This document shows, in pieces, positions 1-10,503 of a DNA stretch of 38,828 nucleotides. The position numbers were made by a program, and so were the translations under genes. The stretch is from Saccoglossus kowalevskii (Eukaryota; Hemichordata; Enteropneusta; Harrimaniidae), in NCBI RefSeq assembly GCF_000003605.2, contig NW_003151901.1, positions 1-38,828 on the forward strand, in the 5' to 3' direction. The stretch's first letter is position 1. Each line of letters starts with the position of its first letter. Below the pieces are notes generated by a model. The model saw only the letters and a list, made by a program, of their open reading frames with translations. It ran no database searches and had not been told where the DNA came from.

Positions 1-1218
1 TCGAAGCCACTAGATGTTTGTTCTAAGCTACTAGATGTGTGTCTAAGGCATTAGATGTGTGCTAAGCCACTAAATTTGTGCTGAGCCACTAGATGTGTGT
101 CTAAGGCATTAGATGTGTGCTAAGCGACTAAATTTGTGCCTGAGCCACTAGATGGGTGTCTGAGCTACTAGATGTGTGTCTGAGCTACTAGATGTGTGTC
201 TGAGCCACTAGATGTGTGTCTGAGTCATTAGATGTGTGTCTGAGCCACTAGATGGGTGTCTGAGCTTCCAGATGTGTGTCTGAGCTACTAGATGTGTGTC
301 TGAGCCACTAGATGTGTGTCTGAGCTACTAGATGTGTGTCTGAGCCACTAGATGTGTGTCTGAGCTACTAGATGTGTGTCTGAGCCACTAGATGTGTGTC
401 TGAGCCACTAGATGGGTGTCTGAGCTACTAGATGTGTGTCTCAGTCAATAGATGTGTGTCTGAGCCACTAGATGTTTGTCAGAGTCACTAGATGTGTGTC
501 TGAGCCACTAGATGTGTGTCTAAGCCACTAGATGTGTGTCTGAGTCAATAGATGCGTGTCTGAGCCACTAGGTGTGTGTCTGAGCCAATAAATGTGTGTC
601 TAAGCCTCTAGATGTGTGTCTGATCCACTAGATGTGTGTCTGAGTCAATAGATGTGTGTCTGAGCCACTAGATGTCTGTCTGAGCCACTAGATGTGTGTC
701 CGAGCCACATAGATGTGTGTCTGAGCCACTAGATGTGTGTCTGAGCCACTAGATGTGTGTCAGAGCCACTAGATGTGTGTCTGAGCCACTAAATGTGTAT
801 CTGAGCCACTAGATGTGTGTCTGAGCCACTAGATGTGTGTCTGAGCCAATAAATGTGTGTCCGAGCTACTAGATGTGTGTCTGAGCCACTAGTTGTGTGT
901 CTGAGCTACTAGATGTGTGTCAGAGCCACTAGATGTGTGTCTGAGCCACTAGATGTGTGTCTGAGCCACTAGATGTGTGTCTGAGCCACTAGATGTGTGT
1001 CTGAGCCACTAGATGTGTGTCCGAGCCACTAGATGTGTGTCTGAGCCACTAGATGTGTGTCTGAGCCACTAGATGTGTGTCTGAGCCACTAGATGTGTAT
1101 CTGAGCCACTAGATGTGTGTCTGAGCCACTAGATGTGTGTCTGAGCCAATAAATGTGTGTCTAAGCCTCTAGATGTGTGTCTGAGCCACTAGATGTGTGT
1201 CTGAGCCACTAGATGTGT
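1..1218 (+). repeat. Array block 0 (edge block, about 60 units)
   Basis: Sixty units with a net loss of one base. The first 140 bases are irregular: an extra t near 22 and single missing c's near 61, 81 and 120, in units that elsewhere read gtgcctaag or gtgcctgag. Bases 140-480 alternate gccac and gctac units with several gatgggtg variants, resembling 6.9-7.25 kb and 16.4-16.7 kb. An extra a lies near 709. Bases 941-1140 are close to pure canonical units, the most homogeneous stretch here. The block ends in the usual leader before island 1. Confidence 0.9.
1065..1218 (+). repeat. Conserved leader before islands (example copy)
   Basis: Unit order before most islands: gatgtgtatc, gccac, gccac, gccaataaatg, aagcctctag, gccac, gccac, then gatgtgt and the island. 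The cctctag unit contains TCTAGA, so it also marks the leader in digests; it is cctctgg, without the site, in subfamily C. Islands 11, 13 and 15 have different leaders. Confidence 0.85.
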
Positions 1219-1299
1219 AACATCAAAACCTTTGAGAAGCAGAAGGGCACCTGTCAAAGCCAATATCAAAGTGTATGAACCAATAGAGGGTATCGGGGT
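1219..1299 (+). repeat. Island 1 (81 bp)
   Basis: First copy of the non-canonical island. It begins aacatcaaaacc directly after gatgtgt and ends ggggt directly before an aactag unit, where most copies have cactag. It has tttgagaagc where most have tttgagtagc. Subfamily A by its gagggtatcgggg end. Confidence 0.95.
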
Positions 1300-1992
1300 A
1301 ACTAGATGTGTGTCTGATCCACTAGATGTGTGTCTGCACCACTAGATGTGTGTCTGAGCCACAAAATGTGTGTCTGTGCCACTAGGTGTGTGTCTGAGCT
1401 ACTAGATGTGTGTCTGAGCCATTAGATGTGTGTCTGAGCCACTAGATGCGTGTCTGAGCCACTAGATGTATGTCTCAGCCACTAGATGTATGTCTGAGCC
1501 ACTAGATGTGTGTTTGAGCCACTAAATGTGTGTCTGAGCCACAAGATGTGTGTCTAAGCTACTAGATGTGTGTATGAGCCACTAGATGTGTGTCTGAGCC
1601 ACTAGATGTGTGTCTGCTCCAACAGATGTGTGTCTGAGTCAATAGATGTGTGTCTGAGTCAATAGATGTGTGTCTGAGTCAATAGATGTGTGTCTAAGCT
1701 AGTAGATGTGTGTCTGAGCTCACTAGATGTGTGTCTGAGCCACTAGATGTGTGTCTGAGCCACTAGATGTGTGTCTGAGCCACTAGATGTGTATCTGAGC
1801 CACTAGATGTGTGTCTGAGCCACTAGATGTGTGTCTGAGCCACTAGATGTGTGTCTGAGCCACTAGATGTGTATCTGAGCCACTAGATGTGTGTCTGAGC
1901 CACTAGATGTGTGTCTGTGCCAATAAATGTGTGTCTAAGAATCTAGATGTGTGTCTGAGCCACTAGATGTGTGTCTGAGCCACTAGATGTGT
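1300..1992 (+). repeat. Array block 1 (34 units, one extra base)
   Basis: Begins with the trailer: a gatcc unit, a gcacc unit, then an acaaaatg unit, a gtgccactagg unit and gatgcgtg. An extra base near 1720 (gagctcactag) shifts register by one. The 3' third is nearly canonical and runs into the leader of island 2. Confidence 0.9.
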
Positions 1993-2073
1993 AACATCAA
2001 AACCTTTGAGTAGCAGAAGGGCACCTGTCAAAGCCAATATCAAAGTGTATGAACCAATACAGGGTATCTGGGT
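1993..2073 (+). repeat. Island 2 (81 bp, subfamily B)
   Basis: Subfamily B: acagggtatctgggt at the 3' end instead of gagggtatcggggt. As in the other B copies (4, 13, 20), the following trailer lacks the gatcc unit and starts with gaacc, so island type and flank vary together. Confidence 0.95.
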
Positions 2074-2884
2074 CACTAGATGTGTGTCTGAACCACTAGA
2101 TGTGTGTCTGAGACACAAAATGTGTGTCTGTGCCACTAGGTGTGTGTCTGAGCTACTAGATGTGTGTTTGAGCCATTAGATGTGTGTCTGAGCCACTAGA
2201 TGCGTGTCTGAGCCACTAGATGTATGTCTGAGCCACTAGATGTATGTCTGAGCCACAAGATTGTGTTTGAGCCACTAAATGTGTGTCTGAGCCACAAGAT
2301 GGGTGTCTGAGCTACTAGATGTTTGTCTGAGCTACTAGATGTGTGTCTGAGCCACTAGATGTGTGTCTGAGTCATTAGATGTGTATCTGAGCCACTAGAT
2401 GTGTGTCCGAGACACTAGATGTGTGTCTGAGCCACTAGATGTGTGTCTGAGCCACTAGATGTGTGTCAGAGTCACTAGATGTGTGTCTGAGCCACTAGAT
2501 GTGTGTCTGAGCCACTAGATGTGTGTCTGAGCCACTAGATGTGTGTCTGAGCCACTAGATGTGTGTCTGCGCCAATAGATGTGTGTCTGCGCCAATAGAT
2601 GTGTGTCTGAGTCAATAGATGTGTGTCTGAGTCAATAGATGTGTGTCTGAGCCACTAGATGTGTGTCAGAGTCACTAGATGTGTGTCAGCGTCACTAGAT
2701 GTGTGTCTGAGCCACTAGATGTGTGTCTGAGCCACTAGATGTGTGTCTGAGCCACTAGATGTGTATCTGAGCCACTAGTTGTGTGTCTGAGCCACTAGAT
2801 GTGTGTCTGAGCCAATAAATGTGTGTCTAAGCCTCTAGATGTGTGTCTGAGCCACTAGATGTGTGTCTGAGCCACTAGATGTGT
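2074..2884 (+). repeat. Array block 2 (40 units, one base missing)
   Basis: Type-B trailer, then a one-base deletion near 2261 (gattgtgtttgag). A neighbouring pair of units, gtcagagtcac then gtcagcgtcac near 2666-2700, recurs near 33.08 kb ahead of island 21; near 20.38 kb, ahead of island 14, both of the pair read gtcagagtcac. This links the three short inter-island blocks. Confidence 0.9.
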
Positions 2885-2965
2885 AACATCAAAACCTTTG
2901 AGTAGCAGAAGGGCACCTGTCAAAGCCAATATCAAAGTGTATGAACCAATAGAGGGTATCGGGGT
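2885..2965 (+). repeat. Island 3 (81 bp, subfamily A)
   Basis: Complete island ending gagggtatcggggt and followed by cactag and a gatcc unit. Confidence 0.95.
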
Positions 2966-4114
2966 CACTAGATGTGTGTCTGATCCATTAGATGTGTGTC
3001 TGCACCACTAGATGTGTGTCTGCACCACTAGATGTGTGTCTGAGCCACAAAATATGTGTCTGTGCCACTAGGTGTGTGTCTGAGCTACTAGATGTGTGCC
3101 TGAGCCACTAGATGTGTGTCTAAGCCACTAGATGTGTGTCTGAGCCACTAGATGTGTGTCTGAGCCACTAGATGTGTATCTGAGCCACTAGATGTGTGTC
3201 TGTGCCACTAGGTGTGTGTCTGAGCTACTAGATGTGTGTCTGAGCCATTAGATGTGTGTCTGAGCCACTAGATGCGTGTATAAGCCACTAGATGTATGTC
3301 TGAGCCACTAGATGTATGTCTGAGCCACTAGATGTGTGTTTGAGCCACTAAATGTGTGTCTGAGCCACAAGATGTGTGTCTGAGCCACAAGATGTGTGTC
3401 TGAGCCACAAGATGTGTGTCTGAGCCACTAGATGTGTGTCTGCGCCAATAGAGTTGTGTCTGAGTCAATAGATGTGTGTCTGAGTCAATAGATGAGTGTC
3501 TAAGCTACTAGATGTGTGTCTGAGCCACTAGATGTGTGTCTGAGCCACTAGATGTGTGTCTGCGCCAATAGATGTGTGTCTGAGTCAATAGATGTGTGTC
3601 TGAGTCAATAGATGTGTGTCTGAGTCAATAGATGTGTGTCTAAGCTAGTAGATGTGTGTCTGAGCCACAAGATGTGTGTCTGAGCCACTGGATGTGTGTC
3701 TCAGCCAATAGATGTGTGTCTGAGCCAATATATGTGTGTCTGAGCCAATAGATATGTGTCTCGGCTACTAGTGTGTGTCTGAGCCACTAGATGTGTGTCT
3801 AAGCCACTAGATGTGTGTCTGAGTCAATAGATGTCTGTCTGAGCCACTAGATGTGTGTCCGAGACACTAGATGTGTGTCTGAGCCACTAGATGTGTGTCT
3901 GAGCCACTAGATGTGTGTCAGAGTCACTAGATGTGTGTCTGAGCCACTAGATGTGTGTCTGAGCCACTAGATGTGTGTCTGAGCCACTAGATGTGTATCT
4001 GAGCCACTAGATGTGTGTCTGAGCCACTAGATGTGTGTCAGCCAATAAATGTGTGTCTAAGCCTCTAGATGTGTGTCTGAGCCACTAGATGTGTGTCTGA
4101 GCCACTAGATGTGT
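2966..4114 (+). repeat. Array block 3 (57 units, three bases missing)
   Basis: The gcacc trailer unit is doubled near 2999-3040. A second trailer start, tgtgccactaggtg, appears at 3200 with no island before it. The first ctcggctac cassette is at 3760. Deletions: one base near 3770 (ctactagtgtg) and two bases near 4038-4040 (gtgtgtcagcc). Confidence 0.9.
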
Positions 4115-4195
4115 AACATCAAAACCTTTGAGTAGCAGAAGGGCACCTGTCAAAGCCAATATCAAAGTGTATGAACCAATACAGGGTATCTGGGT
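4115..4195 (+). repeat. Island 4 (81 bp, subfamily B)
   Basis: Carries the acagggtatctgggt end and the B-type trailer lacking the gatcc unit. Confidence 0.95.
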
Positions 4196-5547
4196 CACTA
4201 GATGTGTGTCTGAACCACTAGATGTGTGTCTGAGCCACAAAATGTGTGTCTGTGCCACTAGGTGTGTGTCTGAGCTCCTAGATGTGTGTCTGAGCCATTA
4301 GATGTGTGTCTGAGCCACTAGATGCGTGTCTGAGCCACTAGATGTATGTCTGAGCCACTAGCTGTATGTCTGAGCCACTAGATGTGTGTTTGAGCCACTA
4401 AATGTGTGTCTGAGCCACAAGATGTGTGTCTGAGCCACAAGATGTGTGTCTGAGCCACAAGATGTGTGTCTGAGCCACTAGATGTGTGTCTGCGCCAATA
4501 GAGTTGTGTCTGAGTCAATAGATGTGTGTCTGAGTCAATAGATGAGTGTCTAAGCTACTAGATGTGTGTCTGAGCCACTAGATGTGTGTCTGAGCCACTA
4601 GATGTGTGTCTGCGCCAATAGATGTGTGTCTGCGCCAATAGATGTGTGTCTGAGTCAATAGATGTGTGTCTGAGTCAATAGATGTGTGTCTCGGCTACTA
4701 GGTGTGTGTCTGAGCCACTAGAAGTGTGTCTAAGCCACTAGATGTGTGTCTGAGTCAATAGATGCGTGTCTGAGCCACTAGATGTATGTCTGAGCCACTA
4801 GATGTATGTCTGAGCCACGAGATGTGTGTCTGAGCCACTAGATGTGTGTCTGAGCCACTAGATGTGTGTCTGAGCCACTAAATGTGTGTCTGAGCCACAC
4901 GATGTGTGTCTGAGCCACAAGATGTGTGTCTGAGCTACAAGATGTGTCTCTGAGGCACAAGATGTGCATCTGAGCCACTAGATGTGTGTCTGCGCCAATA
5001 GATGTGTGTCTGAGTCAATAGATGTGTGTCTGAGTTAATAGATGTGTGTCTGCGCAACTAGATGTGTGTCTGAGCCACTAGATGTGTGTCTGAGCCACTA
5101 GATGTGTATCTGAACCACTAGATGTGTGTCAGAGTCACTAGATGTGTGTCTGAGCCACTAGATGTGTGTCTGAGCCACTAGATGTGTGTCTTAGCCACTA
5201 GATGTGTGTCTGAGCCACTAGATGTGTGTCTGAGCCAATAAATGTGTGTCTAAGCCTCTAGATGTTTGTCTGATCCACTAGATGTGTGTCTGAGTCAATA
5301 GATGTGTGTCTGAGCCACTAGATGTCTGTCTGAGCCACTAGATGTGTGTCAGAGTCACTAGATGTGAGTCTGACCCACTAGATGTGTGTCTGAGCCACTA
5401 CATGTGTGTCTGAGCCACTAGATGTGTATCTGAGCCACTAGATGTGTGTCTGAGCCACTAGATGTGTGTCTGAGCCAATAAATGTGTGTCTAAGCCTCTA
5501 GATGTGTGTCTGAGCCAATAGATGTGTGTCTGAGCCACTAGATGTGT
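4196..5547 (+). repeat. Array block 4 (exactly 67 units + 12 bp)
   Basis: No net indel. Holds a ctcggctac cassette at 4690, the gctacaag / ctctgaggcacaag pair from 4934 and the gagttaatag / gcgcaactag pair at 5032. The stretch 4934-5547 is a shorter relative of 17541-18214, 25547-26200 and 36093-36766. The leader carries a gccaatag unit shared with islands 16, 17 and 22. Confidence 0.9.
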
Positions 5548-5628
5548 AACACCAAAACCTTTGAGTAGCAGAAGGGCACCTGTCAAAGCCAATATCAAAG
5601 TGTATGAACCAATAGAGGGTATCGGGGT
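5548..5628 (+). repeat. Island 5 (81 bp, aacacc variant)
   Basis: Reads aacaccaaaacc instead of aacatcaaaacc, a change shared only with islands 16, 17 and 22, all of which also share the gccaatag unit in the leader. Confidence 0.95.
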
Positions 5629-7540
5629 CACTAGATGTGTGTCTGATCCACTAGATGTGTGTCTGAACCACTAGATGTGTGTCTCAGCCACAAAATGTGT
5701 GTCTGTGCCACTAGGTGTGTGTCTGAGCTACTAGATGTGTGTCTGAGCCATTAGATGTGTGTCTGAGCCACTAGATGCGTGTCTGAGCCACTAGATGTAT
5801 GTCTGAGCCACTAGATGTATGTCTGAGCCACTAGATGTGTGTTTGAGCCACTAAATGTGTGTCTGAGCCACAAGATGTGTGTCTGAGCCACAAGATGTGT
5901 GTCTGAGCCACTAGATGTGTGTCTGCGCCAATAGAGTTGTGTCTGAGTCAATAGATGTGTGTCTGCGCCAATAGATGTGTGTCTGAGTCAATAGATGTGT
6001 GTCTGAGTCAATAGATGTGTGTCTAAGCTAGTAGATGTGTGTCTGAGCCACTAGATGTGTGTCTGTGCCACTGGATGTGTGTCTCAGCCACTAGATGTGT
6101 GTCAGAGTCACTAGATGTGTGTCTGACCCACTAGATGTGTGTCTGAGCCACTAGATGTGTGTCTAAGCCACTAGATGTGTGTCTGAGTCAATAGATGCGT
6201 GTCTGAGCCTCTAGATGTATGTCTGAGCCACTAGATGTATGTCTGAGCCACGAGATGTGTGTCTGAGCCACTAGATGTGTGTCTGAGCCACTAGATGTGT
6301 GTCTGAGCCACTAAATGTGTGTCTGAGCCACAAGATGTGTGTCTGACCCACAAGATGTGTGTCTGAGCCACAAGATGTGTCTCTGAGGCACAAGATGTGC
6401 GTCTGAGCCACTAGATGTGTGTCTGCGCCAATAGATGTGTGTTTGAGTCAATAGATGTGTGACTGAGTTAATAGATGTGTGTCTGCGCAACTAGATGTGT
6501 GTCTGAGCTACTAGATGTGTGTCTGATCCACTAGATGTGTGTCTGAGCCAATAGATGTGTGTCTGAGCTACTAGATGTGTGTCTGAGCTACTAGATGTGT
6601 GTCTGAGCATCTAGACGTGTGTCTGAGCTACTAGATGTGTGTCGAAGCCACTAGATGTATGTCTAAGCTACTAGATGTGTGTCTAAGGCATTAGATGTGT
6701 GCCTAAGCGACTAAATTTGTGCCTGAGCCACTAGATGTGTGTCTAAGCCACTAGATGTGTGTCTGAGCCACTAGATGTGTGTCTGAGCCACTAGATGTGT
6801 ATCTGAGCCACTAGATGTGTGTCTGAGCCAATAGATGTGTGTCTAAGCCTCTAGATGTGTGTCTGATCCACTAGATGTGTGTCTGAGTCAATAGATGTGT
6901 GTCTGAGCTACTAGATGTGTGTCTGAGCCACTAGATGTGTGTCTGAGCTACTAGATGTGTGTCTGAGCCACTAGATGTGTGTCTGAGCCACTAGATGGGT
7001 GTCTGAGCTACTAGATGTGTGTCTGAGCTACTAGATGTGTGTCTGAGCCACTAGATGTGTGTCTGAGTCATTAGATGTGTGTCTGAGCCACTAGATGGGT
7101 GTCTGAGCTACCAGATGTGTGTCTGAGCTACTAGATGTGTGTCTGAGCCACTAGATGTGTGTCTGAGCTACTAGATGTGTGTCTGAGCCACTAGATGTGA
7201 GTCTGAGCTACTAGATGTGTGTCTGAGCCACTAGATGTGTATCTGAGCCACTAGATGGGTGTCTAAGCCTCTGGATGTGTGTCTCATCCACTAGATGTGT
7301 GTCTGAGTCAATAGATGTGTGTCTGAGCCACTAGATGTCTGTCTGTACCACTAGATGTGTGTCCGAACCACTAGATGTGTGTCTGAGCCCCTAGATGTGT
7401 GTCTGAGCCACTAGATGTGTGTCTGAGCCACTAGATATGTATCTGAGCCACTAGTTGTGTGACTGAGCCACTAGATGTGTGTCTGAGCCAATAAATGTGT
7501 GTCTAAGCCTCTGGATGTGTGTCTGAGCCACTAGATGTGT
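5629..7540 (+). repeat. Array block 5 (exactly 95 units + 12 bp)
   Basis: The first kilobase runs parallel to 26282-27290 at offset 20,653, including the gtgccactgg, ctcagccac, gtcagagtcac, gacccac order. From 6629 the block is the first copy of a tandem duplication whose second copy starts at 7781. It contains the gtcgaagcc unit at 6641 and the aaatttgtgcc cassette near 6710. Confidence 0.9.
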
Positions 7541-7620
7541 AACATCAAAACCTTTGAGTAGCAGAAGGGCACCTGTCAAAGCCAATATCAAAGTGTATGA
7601 CCAATAGAGGGTATCGGGTT
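7541..7620 (+). repeat. Island 6 (80 bp, subfamily C)
   Basis: One a is missing (tatgaccaat), as in islands 7, 8 and 9 only. Ends cgggtt before cactag, a form shared only with island 7. The leader unit is cctctgg, not cctctag. Confidence 0.95.
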
Positions 7621-8752
7621 CACTAGATGTGTGTCTGATCCACTAGATGTGTGTCTGAACCACTAGATGTGTGTCTGAACCACAAAATGTGTGTCTGCGG
7701 CACTAGGTGTGTGTCTGAGCTACTAGATGTGTGTCTGAGCCATTAGATGTGTGTCTGAGCCACTAGATGCGTGTCTGAGCTACTAGATGTGTGTCGAAGC
7801 CACTAGATGTATGTCTAAGCTACTAGATGTGTGTCTAAGGCATTAGATGTGTGCCTAAGCGACTAAATTTGTGCCTGAGCCACTAGATGTGTGTCTAAGC
7901 CACTAGATGTGTGTCTGAGCCACTAGATGTGTGTCTGAGCCACTAGATGTGTATCTGAGCCACTAGATGTGTGTCTGAGCCAATAGATGTGTGTCTAAGC
8001 CTCTAGATGTGTGTCTGATCCACTAGATGTGTGTCTGAGTCAATAGATGTGTGTCTGAGCTACTAGATGTGTGTCTGAGCCACTAGATGTGTGTCTGAGC
8101 TACTAGATGTGTGTCTGAGCCACTAGATGTGTGTCTGAGCCACTAGATGGGTGTCTGAGCTACTAGATGTGTGTCTGAGCTACTAGATGTGTGTCTGAGC
8201 CACTAGATGTGTGTCTGAGTCATTAGATGTGTGTCTGAGCCACTAGATGGGTGTCTGAGCTACCAGATGTGTGTCTGAGCTACTAGATGTGTGTCTGAGC
8301 CACTAGATGTGTGTCTGAGCTACTAGATGTGTGTCTGAGCCACTAGATGTGAGTCTGAGCTACTAGATGTGTGTCTGAGCCACTAGATGTGTATCTGAGC
8401 CACTAGATGGGTGTCTAAGCCTCTGGATGTGTGTCTCATCCACTAGATGTGTGTCTGAGTCAATAGATGTGTGTCTGAGCCACTAGATGTCTGTCTGAAC
8501 CACTAGATGTGTGTCCGAACCACTAGATGTGTGTCTGAGCCACTAGATGTGTGTCTGGGCCACTAGATGTGTGTCAGAGTCACTAGATGTGTGTCTGAGC
8601 CCCTAGATGTGTGTCTGAGCCACTAGATGTGTGTCTGAGCCACTAGATATGTATCTGAGCCACTAGTTGTGTGACTGAGCCACTAGATGTGTGTCTGAGC
8701 CAATAAATGTGTGTCTAAGCCTCTGGATGTGTGTCTGAGCCACTAGATGTGT
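7621..8752 (+). repeat. Array block 6 (exactly 56 units + 12 bp)
   Basis: Trailer has the private gcggcactagg form. At 7780/7781 the trailer breaks off after gatgcgtgtctgagc and joins a gctactag unit followed by gtcgaagcc: the junction of the 1.15-kb tandem duplication. Confidence 0.9.
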
Positions 8753-8832
8753 AACATCAAAACCTTTGAGTAGCAGAAGGGCACCTGTCAAAGCCAAAAT
8801 CAAAGTGTATGACCAATAGAGGGTATCGGGTT
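8753..8832 (+). repeat. Island 7 (80 bp, subfamily C)
   Basis: Duplicate of island 6 with the same missing a and cgggtt end; differs by gccaaaatc for gccaatatc. Confidence 0.95.
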
Positions 8833-10423
8833 CACTAGATGTGTGTCTGATCCACTAGATGTGTGTCTGAACCACTAGATGTGTGTCTGAACCACAAAAT
8901 GTGTGTCTGCGGCACTAGGTGTGTGTCTGAGCTACTAGATGTGTGTCTGAGCCATTAGATGTGTGTCTGAGCCACTAGATGCGTGTCTGAGCCACTAGAT
9001 GTATGTCTGAGCCACTAGATGTATGTCTGAGCCACTAGATGTGTGTTTGAGCCACTAAATGTGTGTCTGAGCCACAAGATGTGTGTCTGAGCCACAAGAT
9101 GTGTGTCTGAGCCACAAGATGTGTGTCTGAGCCACTAGATGTGTGTCTGCGCCAATAGAGTTGTGTCTGAGTCAATAGATGTGTGTCTGAGTCAATAGAT
9201 GAGTGTCTAAGCTACTAGATGTGTGTCTGAGCCACTAGATGTGTGTCTGAGCCACTAGATGTGTGTCTGTGCCAAGAGATGTGTGTCTGCGCCAATAGAT
9301 GTGTGTCTGAGTCACTAGATGTGTGTCTGAGTCAATAGATGTGTGTCTAAGCCAGTAGATGTGTGTCTGAGCCACTAGATGTGTGTCTGAGCCACTGGAT
9401 GTGTGTCTGAGCCACTAGATGTGTGTCTGCGCCAATAGATGTGTGTCTGAGTCAATAGATGTGTGTCTGAGTCAATAGATGTGTGTCTGAGTCAATAGAT
9501 GTGTGTCTAAGCTAGTAGATGTGTGTCTGAGCCACTAGATGTGTGTCTGAGGCACTGGATGTGTGTCTCAGCCAATAGATGTGTGTCTGAGCCAATAGAT
9601 GTGTGTCTGAGCCAATAGATATGTGTCTCGGCTACTAGGTGTGTGTCTGAGCCACTAGATGTGTGTCTAAGCCACTAGATGTGTGTCTGAGTCAATAGAT
9701 GCGTGTCTGAGCCACTAGATGTATGTCTGAGCCACTAGATGTATGTCTGAGCCACGAGATGTGTGTCTGAGCCACTAGATGTGTGTCTGAGCCACTAGAT
9801 GTGTGTCTGAGCCACTAAATGTGTGTCTGAGCCACAAGATGTGTGTCTGAGCACTAGATGTGTATCTGAGCCACTAGATGTGTGTCTGAGCCACTAGATG
9901 GGTGTCTGAGCTACTAGATGTGTGTCTCAGTCAATAGATGTGTGTCTGAGCCACTAGATGTGTGTCAGAGTCACTAGATGTGTGTCTGAGCCACTAGATG
10001 TGTGTCTAAGCCACTAGATGTGTGTCTGAGTCAATAAATGCGTGTCTGAGCCACTAGATGTGTGTCTGAGCCAATAAATGTGTGTCTAAGCCTCTAGATG
10101 TGTGTCTGATCCACTAGATGTGTGTCTGAGTCAATAGATGTGTGTCTGAGCCACTAGATGTCTGTCTGAGCCACTAGATGTGTGTCCGAGCCACTAGATG
10201 TGTGTCTGAGCCACTAGATGTGTGTCTGAGCCACTAGATGTGTGTCAGAGTCACTAGATGTCTGTCTGAGCCACTAGATGTGTGTCTGAGCCACTAGATG
10301 TGTGTCTGAGCCACTAGATGTGTGTCAGAGTCACTAGATGTGTGTCTGAGCCAATAAATGTGTGTCTAAGCCTCTGGATGTGTGTCTGAGCCACTAGATG
10401 TGTGTCTGAGCCACTAGATGTGT
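8833..10423 (+). repeat. Array block 7 (79 units, one base missing)
   Basis: Starts with the gcggcactagg trailer shared with block 6. From 9121 it is copy 1 of a segment repeated 2,711 bp downstream. Carries gccaagag at 9271, ctcggctac at 9627 and a one-base deletion at 9850 (gagcactag). Confidence 0.9.
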
Positions 10424-10503
10424 AACATCAAAACCTTTGAGTAGCAGAAGGGCACCTGTCAAAGCCAATATCAAAGTGTATGACCAATAGAGGGTATCGG
10501 GAT
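10424..10503 (+). repeat. Island 8 (80 bp, subfamily C)
   Basis: Missing a as in islands 6, 7 and 9; ends cgggat, a form shared only with island 9. Confidence 0.95.

Larger units (their letters stand above)
6629..8992 (+). repeat. Tandem duplication, copies 6629-7780 and 7781-8992
   Basis: Both copies run from a gctactag unit before gtcgaagcc, through an 80-bp island with the shared cgggtt end, to gatgcgtgtctgagc. The copies are 1,152 and 1,212 bp; the 60-bp difference is three units near 8529-8588 (ending in gtcagagtcac) lost from the first copy. Shared private forms include gcggcactagg and gtccgaacc. Confidence 0.9.

Noticed and set aside
1207-1311. Island as a mobile element with a 12-bp target-site duplication (cactagatgtgt on both sides)
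   Set aside because: The flanking identity is what any cut in a 20-bp repeat would give, there are no terminal inverted repeats or coding capacity, all copies share one phase, and the 3' half aligns to decayed array units.
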